A stretch of DNA of 64,000 nucleotides from Acetobacterium woodii DSM 1030 (GTDB taxonomy: Bacteria; Bacillota; Clostridia; Eubacteriales; Eubacteriaceae). The notes under the pieces are model-generated. The model was not told the origin of the DNA. It searched no databases and saw only the letters and a program-made list of their open reading frames with translations. Within the stretch, counting starts at the first letter, position 1. Every line of letters begins with the position of its first letter. Below, in pieces: positions 41,685-50,888 of the stretch. Location of the stretch: NCBI RefSeq assembly GCF_000247605.1, contig NC_016894.1, forward strand, positions 434,001 through 498,000, written 5' to 3'. The position numbers and the translations under genes are program-made.

Positions 41685-43886
41685 ATGACGAAATCAGAAA
41701 CAGAGAAAAATCGGGATGAGCAAAAAAAGCTGCCGAAAATAGCAAAGGTGCCGGTGGTGCTGCAAATGGAAGCAGTCGAATGTGGCGTTGCCTCGCTGTC
41801 GATGATTTTAGCTTATTATGGACGTTATGAAACGCTGGAAACCTTGCGGATTGACTGCGGTGTTTCCCGGGACGGGGTAAAAGCTGGCAATATTGCCAGA
41901 ACTGCCAGAAACTATGGTCTCGCAGCTCAGGGTTTTGTTTGTACAGTGGATAAGTTAAAAGAAATGGAAATGCCGGTAATTATCCACTGGGATTACAGTC
42001 ATTTTGTGGTGCTGGAAGGATTCAAAAAAGATAAGGTTTATATATGTGACCCCGCTTCGGGCCAACGGGTGATTGTCAAAGAAGAATTGGAACAAATGTT
42101 TACCGGGGTCGTTATTGAATCACGGCCGGGGCCAGCTTTTAAACAGGCCGGGGAACCGCCCAATGTCTGGAAAGCCTTGTTTAAACGACTTTCGCAAACG
42201 GGCGTATCGCCGTTAATTTATGCGATGATGCTAGGTATTTTATTGGTTATTCCGGGGTTGGTTATTGCGAATTATGCAAAAATATTTGTCGATTATTATT
42301 TAAATAATACTGAAAAATTTGATATCATGATTTTTGTTATGATCCTGTTAAATACTGTGTTTCTGCAGGCGATACTCAATTGGCTGAAGGAAATTGCCTT
42401 GGTGCGAATGGAAAGTTATATTGCCATTAATAGTGCTGGAGCTTATTTACACCACGTTCTGCGCTTACCGGTCGAGTTTTTTAATCAGCGGCAGTCGGGG
42501 GATATTAACAGCCGGATGCAGAGTATCAATACGGTGGCATCGGCATTATCCAGTAATCTGACTCGCATTATGGTGAATCTGGTTACGGCTTGTTTGTATC
42601 TGATTTTGCTTTTTCAGTATAGCGTTCAACTAACCGTAATCGGAATTGGGATTACCGCGATCAATGTCTTTTTACTGCAATATACGGCCAAAAAGAATGC
42701 TGATAATAACCGGGTGTTGCTTCAGTATCAGGGTAAATCGATTGGGTGGATTATGGTGAATCTTAAATCGATTGAAACCATTAAATCGATTGGCGAAGAG
42801 GATAATTTTTTTAATCGCATTGCCGGATTGGGTGCCGAAACCCTCGAAGTGGAACAGCGCATGGGTCGGATGGAAGCGATTATTGCGGTGCTGCCAACGC
42901 TCCTGACCAGTGTTTTAACGGCCTTGATCTTCATGTTTGGCAGTGAATACGTGTTAATGGGAACCATGACGATTGGGACCTTTGTAGCTTTTAATGCTCT
43001 GATGACCGGATTTACCCAGCCAATGAGTGAACTGGTTAGTACCAGTGCCTCATTACAGGGGATGATTGCCGATATTCAGCGGCTCGATGATGTCGAAAAA
43101 TATCCCGAAGATATTGCTTTGGAATCCGAAAAGATTTCATTGGATGGCTTTGATTGTGATCAGTTGCAAGGGAAAATCGAAATTAAAGATCTCACCTTTG
43201 GTTATAACAAATTGTCAGAGCCGATTATTCAGGGCTTGAATTTGAAGCTTAATGCCGGCGGCTCCATTGCATTGGTGGGGTCGTCAGGTAGCGGTAAATC
43301 AACGATTGCTAAAATGATTACGACCCTTTATCAACCCTGGAGTGGGCAAATTTGCATTGATGGGATTGATATCAAAGCGATACCGGCGGAACTGCGTTAT
43401 AACACGATGAGCTCGGTCGATCAGGAGATTGTGATGTATTCGGCGACCGTGCTGGATAATATTACCATGTGGGACGAAACTATTTCGGTGGAAGATGTGA
43501 TCAGGGCGACAAAAGATGCCTGTATTTATGAAGATATCCTGGCTTTACCGAACGCCTTTGATCATGTCTTAAGTGAGGGTGGAAAAAACTTGAGCGGCGG
43601 GCAGCGGCAACGACTCGAAATTGCTCGGGCACTCTGCAAAAATCCCAAAATACTGATTATGGATGAAGCCACCAGTGCGCTGGATACGGGAACCGAAGCG
43701 GCGGTTACTGAAAATATCAAACGCCGCGGGATCAGTACCATTCTGGTGGCTCATCGCTTATCGACGATTCGGGATTGTGATGAAATCATTGTGTTAAAGT
43801 GTGGTGCCGTCGCTGAAAGAGGCACCCATGACGAACTGATGGCTTTGGATGGAGAATACGCAAATCTGATCAGAACTGAGGGATAG
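41685..43886 (+). CDS. C39-peptidase ABC exporter (leader-cleaving)
   Basis: A 733-residue NHLM-type exporter. The C39 peptidase has catalytic Cys33 (QMEAVECGVASLSM), His106 (YSHFVVLEGF) and Asp122 (CDPASG). Six transmembrane helices follow, then an ATPase with Walker A GSSGSGKST near residue 532, signature LSGGQRQR and Walker B ILIMDEATSALD. The peptidase is complete and should cut the precursor after Gly71-Gly72. It starts 17 bases after the adaptor and ends 3 bases before the second exporter gene. Confidence 0.92.
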   Translation: MTKSETEKNRDEQKKLPKIAKVPVVLQMEAVECGVASLSMILAYYGRYETLETLRIDCGVSRDGVKAGNIARTARNYGLAAQGFVCTVDKLKEMEMPVIIHWDYSHFVVLEGFKKDKVYICDPASGQRVIVKEELEQMFTGVVIESRPGPAFKQAGEPPNVWKALFKRLSQTGVSPLIYAMMLGILLVIPGLVIANYAKIFVDYYLNNTEKFDIMIFVMILLNTVFLQAILNWLKEIALVRMESYIAINSAGAYLHHVLRLPVEFFNQRQSGDINSRMQSINTVASALSSNLTRIMVNLVTACLYLILLFQYSVQLTVIGIGITAINVFLLQYTAKKNADNNRVLLQYQGKSIGWIMVNLKSIETIKSIGEEDNFFNRIAGLGAETLEVEQRMGRMEAIIAVLPTLLTSVLTALIFMFGSEYVLMGTMTIGTFVAFNALMTGFTQPMSELVSTSASLQGMIADIQRLDDVEKYPEDIALESEKISLDGFDCDQLQGKIEIKDLTFGYNKLSEPIIQGLNLKLNAGGSIALVGSSGSGKSTIAKMITTLYQPWSGQICIDGIDIKAIPAELRYNTMSSVDQEIVMYSATVLDNITMWDETISVEDVIRATKDACIYEDILALPNAFDHVLSEGGKNLSGGQRQRLEIARALCKNPKILIMDEATSALDTGTEAAVTENIKRRGISTILVAHRLSTIRDCDEIIVLKCGAVAERGTHDELMALDGEYANLIRTEG

Positions 43887-43889
43887 AAG

Positions 43890-46037
43890 ATGGCAAAAAA
43901 ATTAGAAGAAATGAGACAGCTGAATAAGAAGTATAATGATAGTGCCAAAAAAGCTTTCGACAGCGTCTTGACGACTAAAAATTCAGCTGTGTCGGTAGAA
44001 GATAATCCGCTCATCGCGGCGGTTATCAAGGTCGCCGAAGCCATGAAAATTACCGTCACTATCCCTCCGTTAAGACAATTATATAGTGGGGCTGATCAAT
44101 TTAAACTAATTGCCAACGAATCGGGTTTTCGTTATCGACAGGTGGAACTTAAGGGTGATTGGTACAAAAAGGATAATGGCCCGATGCTTGGTTTTACCGC
44201 GGCGGGAGAGGCCGTTGCGTTGATTCCGAGATCCTCATCCCGCTATGAATGCCAAACCTATGATGGTGCGGCAAAAGTAGTTAATGCGGATTCAGTTTTT
44301 GCCAAGGCTTATGTTTTTTATCCGCCTTTACCGAAGGAACCGGTTAATTTTCGTGAAATGGTTAAATTGGGATTAAAGTTGATCAAACGGCGCGATTTGA
44401 TCTGGACGATTGTTTTAGCGGTAGTTTCAGCATTTTTATCGCTGCTGCCGGCAATGGCCATGCAGGAGACATTTAATGTCTGGATTCCTCAAAACCAGTC
44501 GATCACGATTTTAGTGGTAGGTTTTATATTGGTGGCGGTAGCCGTCAGCCGGGGTTTATTTACGATGGTTCAAAGTATTTGTATTTTACGAATCCAGGGC
44601 AAATTGTCGATTTTGCAAAATTCTTTGTTAGATAAACTGTTGTCGTTGCCAGCTTCGTTTTTTAAACAGTTTTCGTCAGGCGCTCTGGCAATGCGGGCCA
44701 CCGGATTTGCGATGATTCAGAAAATATTATCGGTTAATGTGATTACGATGATTTTCACCAGCACTTTTTCGATTGTTAATGGACTATATATTTTTACGGT
44801 TAATGCAACCATCGGTTTGATTGCGATGGCACTAACCGCCGTCAGCGTGGCGATCACCCTGGTGATTGGCAAAATGCAGATGACGTGTCAGCGGGTGTCC
44901 CTGGAAATGTCTAATGATATTTCGGGGTCGGTTTTTGAAATGATTACTTCGGTTTCTCGGATTCGGGTAGCCGGAGCTGAAAATCGCGTTTATTTAAAAT
45001 GGGTCAGGGACTATGCCAGACAACGGAAGGTGGAATATAAAAAAGGACAGCTAACGGCTGTGCTGCGACTGGCGACCATCGCTCTACCGACGCTGTCGAT
45101 GGTGGTTATTTATTATTATGTCAGTGTGAACAATATTTCTTCCGGAGGATTTGTCGCGATTAATTCGGCCTTTCTGGTTTTTATATCATCATTATTGGGG
45201 TTGGTTCAAACGCTCATTTCGGTTAATAGTGTGGTTCCCCAATATGAAAATACCAAACCCATTATTAATGGCGTTCCGGAAGTGGACAATTTTAAAACGT
45301 CTCCGGGGAAAATTTCCGGAGATATTGAAATCAAGCATTTAAATTTTTCTTATTATCAAGGCGGAGCCAACATTTTGGACAATATTTCGCTTAATATCAA
45401 ACACGGGGAGTACGTGGCTGTGGTGGGGGCTTCCGGCAGCGGAAAATCGACGCTGCTGCGATTATTGCTGGGTTTTGAAAAACCCACTTCGGGGAGTATT
45501 TATTGTGGTGGATTTGATCTTGAAAGCGTTGATATTCGAGAAATTAGAAAGCAAATGGGCGTGGTTCTTCAGGACAGTCAACTAATTCCCGGGGATATTC
45601 TTTCTAATATTGCTGGTTCAAAAAAGAAATTGACCGAAGACGAGGTTTGGGAAGTCCTTAAAAAGGTTGGGATGGAAGAAGAAATCAGAGAAATGCCCAT
45701 GGGTCTTAAAACCATGGTGGCAGAGGGGGCGGGAACCTTATCGGGGGGACAACGCCAGAAACTGTTGATTGCCAGAGCCATTGCCGCCAATCCGGCGATC
45801 CTCTTTTTTGATGAAGCGACCAGTGCGCTTGACAATCGCTCCCAGAAAGTGGTATCGGAGAGCATGAAAAAAATGCCCGCAACGCGGCTTGTCATTGCCC
45901 ATCGGCTCAGTACTATTATGGATTGTGACCGGATTCTGGTTTTGGAAAAAGGTAATATCGTCGAAGAAGGCACTTATGAAGAGCTGATGAAAAACGAGTC
46001 CTATTTTTATAACTATGCTAAAAGACAGTTGGTCTAA
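43890..46037 (+). CDS. Second ABC exporter of the RiPP system, no active peptidase
   Basis: A 715-residue NHLM ABC2-type protein. The N-terminal ~150 residues (ADQFKLIANESGFRYRQVEL, FTAAGEAVALIP) take the place of the peptidase and lack a catalytic CG motif. Transmembrane helices and an ATPase with Walker A GASGSGKST, signature LSGGQRQK and Walker B ILFFDEATSALD follow. It probably forms a heterodimer with the C39 exporter. It is the last gene of the operon, ahead of a strong terminator. Confidence 0.9.
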   Translation: MAKKLEEMRQLNKKYNDSAKKAFDSVLTTKNSAVSVEDNPLIAAVIKVAEAMKITVTIPPLRQLYSGADQFKLIANESGFRYRQVELKGDWYKKDNGPMLGFTAAGEAVALIPRSSSRYECQTYDGAAKVVNADSVFAKAYVFYPPLPKEPVNFREMVKLGLKLIKRRDLIWTIVLAVVSAFLSLLPAMAMQETFNVWIPQNQSITILVVGFILVAVAVSRGLFTMVQSICILRIQGKLSILQNSLLDKLLSLPASFFKQFSSGALAMRATGFAMIQKILSVNVITMIFTSTFSIVNGLYIFTVNATIGLIAMALTAVSVAITLVIGKMQMTCQRVSLEMSNDISGSVFEMITSVSRIRVAGAENRVYLKWVRDYARQRKVEYKKGQLTAVLRLATIALPTLSMVVIYYYVSVNNISSGGFVAINSAFLVFISSLLGLVQTLISVNSVVPQYENTKPIINGVPEVDNFKTSPGKISGDIEIKHLNFSYYQGGANILDNISLNIKHGEYVAVVGASGSGKSTLLRLLLGFEKPTSGSIYCGGFDLESVDIREIRKQMGVVLQDSQLIPGDILSNIAGSKKKLTEDEVWEVLKKVGMEEEIREMPMGLKTMVAEGAGTLSGGQRQKLLIARAIAANPAILFFDEATSALDNRSQKVVSESMKKMPATRLVIAHRLSTIMDCDRILVLEKGNIVEEGTYEELMKNESYFYNYAKRQLV

Positions 46038-46101
46038 AAAAAGAGAAAGAGCCAATCATTAAAAGTTGGTTTGGTTTAAACGATCGAAAAACGGCAAAAT
46101 T

Positions 46102-46149
46102 AAAACCAGAAGAATCCTGCCGAGGAGATTGCAGGATTTTTCTGGTTTT
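46102..46149 (+). terminator. Intrinsic terminator of the RiPP operon
   Basis: AACCAGAAGAATCCTGC pairs with GCAGGATTTTTCTGGTT, followed by T's. It also faces the convergent rubrerythrin gene. Confidence 0.85.
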
Positions 46150-46187
46150 ATCAGATTAGGAGTTAAAATTGACTTTATTATTTTGTT

Positions 46188-46682
46188 TTAGTATTTGATA
46201 AAGCTGGTTCCCGGAACGCCGCAGATTGAACATTTATCAGGAATTGACTTTTCAATATTGCCACAAACTGGGCAGAGATAATAAAATATTTCTTCAGTTT
46301 CATCGAGGTTTTCAAGTGCTTCCTGATAAAGTTTCGCATGAACCGCTTCAGCTTTCATGGCTAAGGTAAAGGTTTTAATGGCTTCTTTATTCCCTTCAGC
46401 TTCGGCTTCTTTTAAGAAGTCCGGATACATTTCAGTATATTCATGGGTTTCTCCGGCAACTGCATCTTTAAGATTTTCTGGCGTCGTATTAATTTTACCG
46501 GCCACTTCGAAATGTTTAAGCGCATGCAGCGTTTCGGCATCAGCAGCGGCTTTAAATAATTTAGCGGCATTTATTTTACCATCGGCTTCAGCTTTCTTTG
46601 AATAAGCGGTATATTTTCTGTTGGCCTGAGATTCACCGGCAAAAGCCGCCATAAGATTGTTAAGTGTTTTTGATTCTGACAT
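46188..46682 (-). CDS. rbr: Rubrerythrin
   Basis: A 164-residue protein with an N-terminal four-helix diiron domain (NLMAAFAGESQANRKY, AETLHALKHF, AEAVHAKLY carrying the Glu/His ligands) and a C-terminal rubredoxin-like [Fe(SCys)4] site (YLCPVCGNIE, CSICGVPG). It reduces hydrogen peroxide to water in anaerobes. It is monocistronic with a long leader; the promoter region at 46871-46916 contains a PerR-like box. Confidence 0.94.
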   Translation of the reverse strand: MSESKTLNNLMAAFAGESQANRKYTAYSKKAEADGKINAAKLFKAAADAETLHALKHFEVAGKINTTPENLKDAVAGETHEYTEMYPDFLKEAEAEGNKEAIKTFTLAMKAEAVHAKLYQEALENLDETEEIFYYLCPVCGNIEKSIPDKCSICGVPGTSFIKY

Positions 46683-46870
46683 TTGTTTTCCTCCATCTTA
46701 ATTTTAATTTGATTCGCAATGTCTAAAAGCGATTAGGGTGACTGCTAGTATTCCAAATAGTTGAGCCACAAACGCTTACTAAAATAATATACCCATAAGT
46801 TTAACAGGTTATCAGAGTGAGCATAATAATATAAAAAAATTTTAACTATTTTATTGGAATTAATACTAAA

Positions 46871-46916
46871 CAGTAATGATTATAAATAAAATAACATAGG
46901 CTGGCTGTTTTGTCAA
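46871..46916 (-). promoter_or_regulatory. rbr promoter with PerR-box-like sequence
   Basis: On the minus strand TTGACA (46916-46911), 17-base spacer, TATTTT (46893-46888). Next to the -10, the plus-strand sequence CAGTAATGATTATAA (46871-46885) matches 11 of 14 fixed positions of the PerR box TTATAATNATTATAA. The leader to the start codon is about 200 bases. Confidence 0.5.
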
Positions 46917-46973
46917 TGAAATTTTTAAAAAGCAATAAAAAAATTGACAATTGCTTAGTGACTTTGGACAAAT

Positions 46974-47002
46974 AAAAAAAACCGGGTAAAACCCAGGTTT
47001 TA
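46974..47002 (-). terminator. Intrinsic terminator of the alarmone synthetase gene
   Basis: On the minus strand AAACCTGGG/CCCGGTTT is followed by a run of seven to eight T, right after the stop codon. Confidence 0.8.
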
Positions 47003-47671
47003 TTAAAGCGTTTGGCATTCTTGAGATTTTATTTCCTTATAAATTGTCTGCATTTCTTCATCAAGACGAGTTATCGATTCAGCGCAATATTTAAGGCGTT
47101 CCCGGAGTCCTTCCGATATTTCGTTTTGGCCTTTATACTTGAGCTGATGTTCGAGACTTGCCCAAAAGTCCATTGCAATTGTTCGAATCTGAATTTCGAC
47201 CGGAATGGATTCGGTTTTTTCGGCTAAAAAAATGGGCACCAGAACGATCAGATGGAGGCTGCGATAGCCGTTTTTTTTGGGTCCATTGATGTAATCATTT
47301 TTTCGAACCAAGGTGATATCATCTTGCCGAAGTAATAAATTAGCAATGCGATTGATATCATCGAGATAGTTGCAAATTACCCGGACTCCGGCAATATCGG
47401 TTAAATTTTTGCGGATATTTTCGGCGGTAATTTCTAATCCCTTTTTTTGCATCTTTTCAGAGATGCTTTGGGGTGATTTTAACCGGTATTCCATGTGGTG
47501 AATGGGATTATGATCGTATTTCGATTGGAATTCTTCGTCCAGTATTTCAAGTTTTGTTTTAATTTCTTTTATTGCGGCCCGATAAACCTGTTGTTGAAGA
47601 AAAAATTCTTTTAGACTGCCATTGATATCCAGGTCGTCGGAAAAGGGTATATCTGTTGAATTGATTTGCAT
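47003..47671 (-). CDS. Small alarmone synthetase (RelQ/YjbM type)
   Basis: A 222-residue RelA/SpoT-type synthetase without hydrolase or regulatory domains. The synthetase core has YRLKSPQSISEKM, the DIAGVRVICNYLDDI motif with the Mg-binding Asp, the G-loop KKNGYRSLHLIV and VEIQIRTIAMDFWASLEHQLKYK. It makes ppGpp or pppGpp in response to stress. Transcribed alone; the ~430 bases before it hold no gene. Confidence 0.9.
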   Translation of the reverse strand: MQINSTDIPFSDDLDINGSLKEFFLQQQVYRAAIKEIKTKLEILDEEFQSKYDHNPIHHMEYRLKSPQSISEKMQKKGLEITAENIRKNLTDIAGVRVICNYLDDINRIANLLLRQDDITLVRKNDYINGPKKNGYRSLHLIVLVPIFLAEKTESIPVEIQIRTIAMDFWASLEHQLKYKGQNEISEGLRERLKYCAESITRLDEEMQTIYKEIKSQECQTL

Positions 47672-48100
47672 TAGCTTTACATCACTTTTTCACCATTGTA
47701 ATGATGAAAAGCACCTTTCTTCAATATTAATTTGAGTGGGTTAATGAAACATTGAGGCGATTGAGGTAAATTTATGGAAAAAGTATTTGATTGTGATTAT
47801 TTACTTAACAAAGCCTCTACTAATGTAACATTTTAGACTGTAAACCTTAGAATTATGTTAAGAATCAGACCGATTGATCCAGATATATAAAAAAAATTCG
47901 CAAAAAAGGCGATTAAAAGGAAAGGAAGACAAGTATTTAAACTTGAAGTTTAGCATAATTACAGTTAAACTGATAAAAACAGTTTTTAAATAGTGGTTTC
48001 ATCGTACTCTCTATACGATGAAAAAAATTTAAAAGCTTTGTTTTAAAATAAACGGGTATAATAACAATCAAACAGAAAATAAAAGAAGGGATGTGAATTA
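47672..48100. other. Intergenic region between divergent genes
   Basis: AT-rich region without a credible ORF. A -10 like TATAAT (48057-48062), embedded in GGGTATAAT, precedes the GlsB-type gene; the upstream -35 is poor, so a stress sigma factor is possible but unproven. Confidence 0.4.
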
Positions 48101-48349
48101 ATGGGATTTCTCACATGGATAATACTTGGTGGTTTAGCCGGTTGGCTGGCCAGCATAATGACTAAAAATAATAAAGATATGGGATTAATTAAAAACATTG
48201 TAGTCGGAATTTTGGGAGCGGTGATTGGTGGATATGTTTTTGGTTTTTTTGGAAGTACCGGAGTGACTGGCTTTAATCTATGGAGTATTTTTGTTGCTTC
48301 AGTAGGTGCCGTGATCTTGCTGGTGATTATTAATTTGTTAAAAAAATAG
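48101..48349 (+). CDS. GlsB/YeaQ/YmgE family small membrane protein
   Basis: An 82-residue protein with three hydrophobic segments. It has the family pattern GFLTWIILGGLAGWLAS, the Gly-rich GILGAVIGGYVFG second segment and a short basic C-terminus. GlsB-type proteins are small stress-induced membrane proteins, and their molecular role is unsettled. ATG 48101 follows AGAAGGGATG. The terminator at 48427 ends the unit. Confidence 0.85.
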   Translation: MGFLTWIILGGLAGWLASIMTKNNKDMGLIKNIVVGILGAVIGGYVFGFFGSTGVTGFNLWSIFVASVGAVILLVIINLLKK

Positions 48350-48426
48350 AAATCGAAAAAAATCTCCTGACTGAAAAGAGCTGAAAATAAGTTCTTCGCA
48401 GACGGTTTTTCGGTCTTATTATAGGT

Positions 48427-48472
48427 AAAAAGCAAGTGGACGTCTTTAACAAGGCAGACACTTGCTTTTTTG
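48427..48472. terminator. Bidirectional intrinsic terminator
   Basis: AAAAAGCAAGTG and CACTTGCTTTTTT form a perfect stem with A/T runs on both sides, between convergent genes. Confidence 0.85.
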
Positions 48473-48507
48473 TGCTTAACTAAAAAACATTTAAAAAAGC
48501 GTTTTGT

Positions 48508-49377
48508 TTAAAGGTCGAGCTGATTTTTAAGGTTATGTTTTTCGGCATAGAGTTTTTTATCGGCTTCGATCATAACCTTTTCAAGGGTGGTTTCATCTTT
48601 TAGCTGATATAATCCAAAACTGGCGCTGACATGGATGAGCGTGTCATTATAATTAATTTCAATAGTGTCTAATAGTTGCCTTAATCGAGTAATCAGCATG
48701 AGCGCATCAGAATAGTTGGTATTGGACAGCAGCAAGACAAATTCATCACCGCCGAAGCGACCAAAAAGATCAAAACTCCGAATACTTTCATTAATCGTTT
48801 GGGCGACCATTTTTAAAACCAAATCTCCGGCAAAATGGCCAAAGGTATCGTTGATGCATTTAAATTTATCAATGTCGATCATGGCAACACAAAGATCCGT
48901 TTGAAACCGGGTGGCTTTCGAAAATTCAATATTAGCTAATTGTTCAAAATATTGTCGGTTATAGATCTGGGTTAAGCCATCTTTTTGAGCGAGATCTCTT
49001 AGTTTCTGGCCTTCAATCTTATCAGTGACATCCATGCAGCTGCCAATATATCCGGCAAATTGATGGTGATGATCATAATAGGGGACGCCTCGGTCATTGA
49101 TCCATCGATAAACACCATCATATCGTTTAAGGCGGTATTCCATTTCAAAAGCTTCCTCTTTAGCAAAAGCGTCTAAATAGATCTTTAGGCAGAGATCATA
49201 ATCATCGGGATGGAGACCTTCGGCCCAACCGGTACCAATTTCTGCGGCCATGGTTTTACCGGTAAAATTAAGCCAGGTGGTGTTAAAGTAATTACATAAG
49301 GTGTCGGTACCAGCTCGCCAGATCATATTAGGGGATGATTCGACAATGATGCGATATTGATTATTATCCAGTTTCAT
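48508..49377 (-). CDS. PAS-GGDEF diguanylate cyclase
   Basis: A 289-residue protein with an N-terminal PAS domain (~1-120; FNTTWLNFTGKTM, a PAC end at GYIGSCMDVTDK) and a GGDEF domain (active-site FGGDEFVLLL; DIDKFKCINDTFGH). It makes cyclic di-GMP. No RxxD inhibitory site is obvious. No transmembrane segment is present, so it senses a cytoplasmic signal. I start it at ATG 49377, which follows GGGAGG. Confidence 0.92.
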   Translation of the reverse strand: MKLDNNQYRIIVESSPNMIWRAGTDTLCNYFNTTWLNFTGKTMAAEIGTGWAEGLHPDDYDLCLKIYLDAFAKEEAFEMEYRLKRYDGVYRWINDRGVPYYDHHHQFAGYIGSCMDVTDKIEGQKLRDLAQKDGLTQIYNRQYFEQLANIEFSKATRFQTDLCVAMIDIDKFKCINDTFGHFAGDLVLKMVAQTINESIRSFDLFGRFGGDEFVLLLSNTNYSDALMLITRLRQLLDTIEINYNDTLIHVSASFGLYQLKDETTLEKVMIEADKKLYAEKHNLKNQLDL

Positions 49378-49533
49378 GGACAGACCTCCCAAAAATTTAA
49401 ATTGAACACAGCTATAGATTAATATATGCCCATATTAAAATGATTTATGCAATGATTCGGTTTTACGATTTAATTATATCTCTTTGGACTTTTTAAATAT
49501 TATGCTAAAAAAGGGCCGTTTCAATAGGAATAA

Positions 49534-49704
49534 TAGGTAATTGCGAAACTGCCATGAGCTTTGGGCCCAGTTTCGCACGAAACAATTTCTACACTGTACG
49601 GCGGACAGTTCGATGAACTGTTCGCCTACACGTTACGAAATCGTTTGTGGAAACTGCACCCAAAGCAACCGTTGTTCGATGTTTTTTAATTTCGCAAACG
49701 CCTA
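49534..49704. mobile_element. 171-bp palindromic MITE-like element, copy 4 (inverted)
   Basis: Begins TAGGTAATTGCGAAACTGCC and ends TTTCGCAAACGCCTA: the same 171-bp unit in the opposite orientation. It is flanked by ATAGGAATAA (49524-49533) and ATGGGAATAA (49705-49714), a 10-bp duplication with one mismatch. It lies in the ~470-base space between the divergent diguanylate cyclase and calcium antiporter genes. Confidence 0.85.
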
Positions 49705-49844
49705 ATGGGAATAAACGTGAAAGGAAGAATTAAGGGCAATTGATTCTTAGTGTTTTAACATTTATTTTCGTTAAGATTTGTGGTATTCTTTTATCGGGAG
49801 TATGATGTCCCAAATTTAAATGACTAGAGAGATGTAAGTTAAAA

Positions 49845-50888
49845 ATGAAGATATTGAGGTTCTTACTGATTTTTGTTCCCATTAGTATAGTGGGTGAATG
49901 GATGCATTTTTCACCAACACTGATGTTTGTTTTGGCGGCGCTGGCAATTATCCCATTAGCGGGAGTGATGGGAGAAGCAACCGAAGAAATATCTTTTTAT
50001 GCAGGACCACGAATTGGCGGCTTTCTAAATGCCACGTTTGGGAATGCAACCGAATTGATTATCGCTTTTTTTGCGATTAAGGCCGGACTGTTTGAAGTCG
50101 TTAAAGCATCGATTGCCGGTTCGGTGATTGGAAATATCCTGTTAGTTTTGGGAGCGAGTATGCTTGTGGGAGGCATTAAATTTAAATCGCAGTCGTTTAA
50201 TAAACAATCGGTTGAAGTTTCCTCCAGCATGTTATTGTTTGCAGTTATTGGATTAACGGTGCCTGCTATTTTTACGCATACCGTTGCTGCGGATCTGCTT
50301 AACACCCGTTATGAAGGGTTGAGCATAATCGTAGCGGTGATTATGTTTGGCATTTATTTGATGAGTTTGTATTTTTCATTTTACACCCATAAAGATATTT
50401 ATTTATCAGAATCTGATCAAGCAGTAACCCCTAAATGGTCGCTTAAAAAAGCAATTATCGTTCTGATTGGGGCAACGGTACTAATTGGAGTCGAAAGTGA
50501 ACTATTTGTTGCTGCCGTTGAGCCGATGACTAAGGCGATTGGGCTGAGTGAATTTTTTGTCGGAATTATTCTGGTGCCAATTATTGGTAATGCCGCAGAA
50601 CATAGTACCGCAATTGCGATGGCGTATAAAAATAAAATGGATGTGGCCGTGGAGATCGCGATTGGTTCCAGTCTGCAGATGATTCTTTTTGTTACCCCGG
50701 TGCTTATTTTTGTAAGTCTTTTCTTTACCCCGATGAGTATTGTCTTTAATGAGTTTGAACTGGTCGCACTGGTATTGTCAGTACTGATTGCCAACCGGGT
50801 ATCCAGTGATGGTGAATCGAACTGGTTAGAAGGGGTTCAGCTACTGTCGGTGTATCTGATTATCGCGGTTTCTTTTTTTATTTTATAA
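49845..50888 (+). CDS. cax: Ca2+/H+ antiporter, CaCA/CAX family
   Basis: A 347-residue membrane protein with about 11 helices and the two CAX alpha-repeats: GGFLNATFGNATELIIAFFA near residue 60 and VPIIGNAAEHSTAIAMAYKN near residue 245, both carrying the ion-binding Asn/Glu residues. An acidic GVMGEATEEISFY stretch lies near the start. It exports calcium in exchange for protons. The 171-bp element copy 4 lies about 140 bases upstream. Confidence 0.93.
   Translation: MKILRFLLIFVPISIVGEWMHFSPTLMFVLAALAIIPLAGVMGEATEEISFYAGPRIGGFLNATFGNATELIIAFFAIKAGLFEVVKASIAGSVIGNILLVLGASMLVGGIKFKSQSFNKQSVEVSSSMLLFAVIGLTVPAIFTHTVAADLLNTRYEGLSIIVAVIMFGIYLMSLYFSFYTHKDIYLSESDQAVTPKWSLKKAIIVLIGATVLIGVESELFVAAVEPMTKAIGLSEFFVGIILVPIIGNAAEHSTAIAMAYKNKMDVAVEIAIGSSLQMILFVTPVLIFVSLFFTPMSIVFNEFELVALVLSVLIANRVSSDGESNWLEGVQLLSVYLIIAVSFFIL

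Noticed and set aside
48043-48435. 130-codon minus-strand ORF
   Set aside because: It lies antisense to the clear GlsB-type gene and crosses the terminator at 48427.
11514-49704. CRISPR array or REP cluster as explanation of the repeat
   Set aside because: Copies are kilobases apart, 171 bp long and flanked by unique target duplications; no spacers exist.
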